Positions 43,928-46,210 of a stretch of DNA of 46,210 nt are shown here, piece by piece (position 1 is the stretch's first letter; the number at the start of each line of letters is the position of its first letter). Origin of the DNA: an uncultured Pelagibacteraceae bacterium (GTDB lineage: Bacteria; Pseudomonadota; Alphaproteobacteria; Pelagibacterales; Pelagibacteraceae); contig CACFAF010000007.1 in NCBI GenBank assembly GCA_902564245.1, positions 1 to 46,210 on the forward strand, read 5' to 3'. The position numbers were made by a program, and so were the translations under genes. The notes under the pieces are model-generated. The model did not search any database, had not been told where the DNA came from, and was given only the letters and a program-made list of their open reading frames with translations.

Positions 43928-45464
43928 AAATTTTTATTTTAAAACAATTTATCTTTTTATTTTAGGAGTTTTTAGCTCTTTTAGTTTACCTCCATATAAT
44001 TTTTTTTTAATAAATTTTTTTACTATAAGTTTATTTTTTATATTTTTAATTAAAGAAAAAGAAAATTTTAAAAAAAAATCTATTTATTTTGTTTTTGGTT
44101 GGATATTTGGATTTGGCTATTTTTTATCTAGCTTATATTGGATTTCCTACGCATTAACTTTTGATGAAGTTTTTAAATTTTTAATACCTATTGGATTAAT
44201 TTTGATTCCATCTTTTTTAGGTATTTTTTATGGTCTGGTTTCTTACTTTTTTTCATTTTTTTTAAAAAAAGATAATATATCTTTATTATTAATTTTTTCT
44301 TCAATTTTTGGATGTATAGAATTTATCAGAGGTAATATCTTAACCGGTTTTCCTTGGAATTTATTTGTATTTTCATTTTCTAAAAATACTGAATTTTTAC
44401 AAATTTTGTCTTTTACAGGTACTTATGGTTTAAATTTAATTTGTATATCATTTTTTTTAATACCAGCGATCTTTATTCTAAGAAAATCTAGAAAAGAAAT
44501 TTTCTTTTGTTTATTTTTAATTTTATTATCAAGTTTTTTTTTCATTTACGGGAATCAAAAATTAAATGATAAAAATATTATCATTAAAAAAGATAATGAT
44601 TTTACTATAAAATTAGTATCACCAAAAATAGATATAGAAATGTTTTATGATAATAACTCTGAAGTTAAGATTATAAAAAATTTAATAAACTTAAGTAAAC
44701 CCAATCCAGATATATCAACTATTTTTATTTGGCCTGAGGGGGCTTTATCTCCATTAAACTTAAAAGATATTAAACTATATAAGAGATTATTTCAGAAAAA
44801 TTTTAGTGAAAAACATCTAATTGTTTTAGGTATAAATGATTTTATTTTTTCTGATAAAAATATTAAACATTATAATTCTTTAGCCGTGGTTGACAGAGAT
44901 TTAAAAATAAAAGCAATATATTATAAAAATAACTTGGTTCCTTTCGGTGAATTTCTTCCTTTTGAAAAATATCTTAGTAATCTGGGCTTAAAAACTATTT
45001 CTTATGGTTATGAGTCATATTCAAGTGGAAAAAAAAGAAATATAATTAAATTACAAAACGAAAATTTTAATTTAAATTTTTTACCGTTGATATGTTATGA
45101 AATAATATATTCAGGTAAACTTTCAAAAAGAAAAAATTTTGAAATCATAATTAATATTTCTGAAGATGGATGGTTTGGTAATTCTATAGGACCCTATCAA
45201 CATTTTACTCATTCAATTTTTAGGGCAATTGAAGAAGGAAAAGATATAATTAGAGTTTCTAATAACGGGATTACTGCGCATATTGGCAATAATGGACTTA
45301 TTATAAGTGAGCTAAAGTCAACTCAGAGTGGTGTTATAGAAATAGTTAATTTTAATGAGGAAAAACAAACATTTTTTTCACAAAATGGTAACAAGATATT
45401 CTTTTATTTATTGGTAATTTATATTAGTTTGTTTTTTTTTATTAACAAAAAAGGGAGCAAATGA
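43911..45464 (+). CDS. lnt: Apolipoprotein N-acyltransferase
   Basis: A 517-aa inner-membrane enzyme that adds the third acyl chain to lipoproteins. About six N-terminal hydrophobic helices (including GFPWNLF near the loop typical of Lnt) are followed by a nitrilase-like periplasmic domain. The triad is visible as Glu in IWPEGALSP, Lys in [15 protein letters not shown] and Cys in [10 protein letters not shown] last helix sits at the C-terminus. No ATG is available: the start is a TTG at 43911 or 43920, inside ybeY. Clients here may include the LptE-, DUF3576- and BON-type lipoproteins. Its stop overlaps the metK ATG (ATGA). Confidence 0.95.
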   Translation: MKNLYKNFYFKTIYLFILGVFSSFSLPPYNFFLINFFTISLFFIFLIKEKENFKKKSIYFVFGWIFGFGYFLSSLYWISYALTFDEVFKFLIPIGLILIPSFLGIFYGLVSYFFSFFLKKDNISLLLIFSSIFGCIEFIRGNILTGFPWNLFVFSFSKNTEFLQILSFTGTYGLNLICISFFLIPAIFILRKSRKEIFFCLFLILLSSFFFIYGNQKLNDKNIIIKKDNDFTIKLVSPKIDIEMFYDNNSEVKIIKNLINLSKPNPDISTIFIWPEGALSPLNLKDIKLYKRLFQKNFSEKHLIVLGINDFIFSDKNIKHYNSLAVVDRDLKIKAIYYKNNLVPFGEFLPFEKYLSNLGLKTISYGYESYSSGKKRNIIKLQNENFNLNFLPLICYEIIYSGKLSKRKNFEIIINISEDGWFGNSIGPYQHFTHSIFRAIEEGKDIIRVSNNGITAHIGNNGLIISELKSTQSGVIEIVNFNEEKQTFFSQNGNKIFFYLLVIYISLFFFINKKGSK

Positions 45465-46210
45465 AAAAAGATTATTTATTCACAAGTGAGTCAGTTTCAG
45501 AGGGACACCCAGATAAGGTATGCGATAGAATTTCAGATATGGTCGTTGATACATATTTAGGCAAAGAACCACAGGCAAGAGTAGCATGTGAAACATTAAC
45601 AACCACAAACAAAGTTGTTTTAGCAGGTGAAACTAGAGGCCCTGAAATAAACAAGGATGAATTAATTTCAAAAGTAAGAGACTGTATAAAAGATATTGGT
45701 TATGACCAATCAGGCTTTACTTGGAAAGATGCTACAAAGATAGATCTTCATTTACATTCTCAATCGGCTGATATTGCGATGGGTGTAGACTCAGCAGGAA
45801 ATAAAGATGAAGGAGCTGGAGACCAAGGTATTATGTTTGGTTATGCTTGTAATGAAACAGATGTTTTAATGCCAGCGCCAATTCATTACTCTCATAAAAT
45901 TTTAAGACTTATGGCGGAAGATAGAAAATCTGGAAAATTAAAAAACATTGAGCCGGATTCAAAAAGTCAAATTACAATTGAGTATAAAGATGGAAAACCT
46001 TCATCAGTAAAATCAGTTGTTATATCGACTCAGCACTCAGCTGATGTTAATCAAGCTCAAGTCAGAGAATTAGTTAAACCTTATATTGAAAAATCTATAC
46101 CAAAAAATTTAATAAATGGTTTAGATGATACAGAAATTTATGTTAATCCAACCGGTAATTTTGTTATAGGTGGACCAGATGGAGATAGTGGATTAACAGG
46201 TAGAAAAATT
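45461..46210 (+). CDS. metK: S-adenosylmethionine synthetase (N-terminal 250 aa; runs off the window)
   Basis: The frame is open from the ATG at 45461 to the window end, giving 250 of an expected 380-390 residues. [20 protein letters not shown] at residues 6-25 is the MetK N-terminal ATP/methionine signature. [13 protein letters not shown] is signature 1 of the family, and [19 protein letters not shown] at the edge begins the glycine-rich signature 2 region. The enzyme makes SAM from methionine and ATP, supplying RsmG, RsmI and MiaB encoded here. GGGAG lies just upstream of the ATG inside lnt, a good ribosome-binding site. No riboswitch fits in the overlap, so any SAM control must be elsewhere. 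Confidence 0.97.
   Translation, partial: MKKDYLFTSESVSEGHPDKVCDRISDMVVDTYLGKEPQARVACETLTTTNKVVLAGETRGPEINKDELISKVRDCIKDIGYDQSGFTWKDATKIDLHLHSQSADIAMGVDSAGNKDEGAGDQGIMFGYACNETDVLMPAPIHYSHKILRLMAEDRKSGKLKNIEPDSKSQITIEYKDGKPSSVKSVVISTQHSADVNQAQVRELVKPYIEKSIPKNLINGLDDTEIYVNPTGNFVIGGPDGDSGLTGRKI

Noticed and set aside
45400-45460. SAM riboswitch upstream of metK
   Set aside because: metK overlaps lnt by four bases, and the upstream sequence is lnt coding with no riboswitch-like stem.
1-46210. CRISPR arrays, tRNA or rRNA genes, insertion sequences, prophage
   Set aside because: No regularly spaced repeats, cloverleaf-like GC patches or transposase/integrase motifs were found; nearly all bases belong to identified genes.

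Overview
The window looks like a chromosomal segment of a SAR11-clade (Pelagibacterales-type) alphaproteobacterium. The DNA is extremely A+T-rich, proteins are rich in Lys, Ile and Asn, spacers are mostly a few bases, and many neighbouring genes overlap. The gene order dnaQ-coaE-aroE-maf-ppsR | hemE-hemH-hemJ-rho-mnmE-mnmG-rsmG-parA-parB-holA-lptE-leuS is the classical alphaproteobacterial origin neighbourhood. No tRNA, rRNA, CRISPR array, insertion sequence or phage gene was found.

Bases 1-3550 are a minus-strand operon (dnaQ, coaE, aroE, an unlisted 52-aa membrane protein, maf, ppsR). Bases 3551-3831 are the only sizeable spacer on the left. I read it as the probable replication origin: a perfect DnaA box (TTATTCACA), four copies of the closely related 10-mer TTATWAACAT, and transcription that diverges from it in both directions. 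Bases 3832-13250 are plus-strand: haem synthesis (hemE, hemH, hemJ), rho (interrupted by one extra base at an A6 run), mnmE/mnmG, rsmG (carrying a parS site in its coding sequence), parA and parB. Origin and partition locus lie about 7 kb apart.

Bases 13234-17836 are minus-strand (holA, lptE, leuS, a DUF3576 lipoprotein). A strongly expressed-looking porin follows with a palindrome upstream and a textbook terminator. Next are a TPR-sulfotransferase, a ThiE-like protein, yggS, an L,D-transpeptidase-fold protein, a winged-helix regulator and a 40-aa ArfA-like ribosome-rescue protein. The minus-strand block 23120-29431 holds the chaperone operon grpE-dnaK-dnaJ continuing through a 56-aa membrane protein into dapB, nth and an adenosine-kinase-like gene.

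Bases 29468-34963 hold rdgB, an LpoA-like periplasmic protein divergent from rsmI, a DolP-like BON lipoprotein, and maeB. The right end is mostly plus-strand: murJ, trpS, an Nfu Fe-S scaffold, a Bax-like glucosaminidase, a very short tsaB (overlapping head-to-head with a polysaccharide deacetylase), fur, miaB, ybeZ, ybeY, lnt and the start of metK, which runs off the window.

The most interesting items are the origin candidate with its repeated box, the intragenic parS, the rho frameshift, the ArfA-like microprotein, two small membrane proteins embedded in operons, and two divergent gene pairs whose 5' ends overlap.
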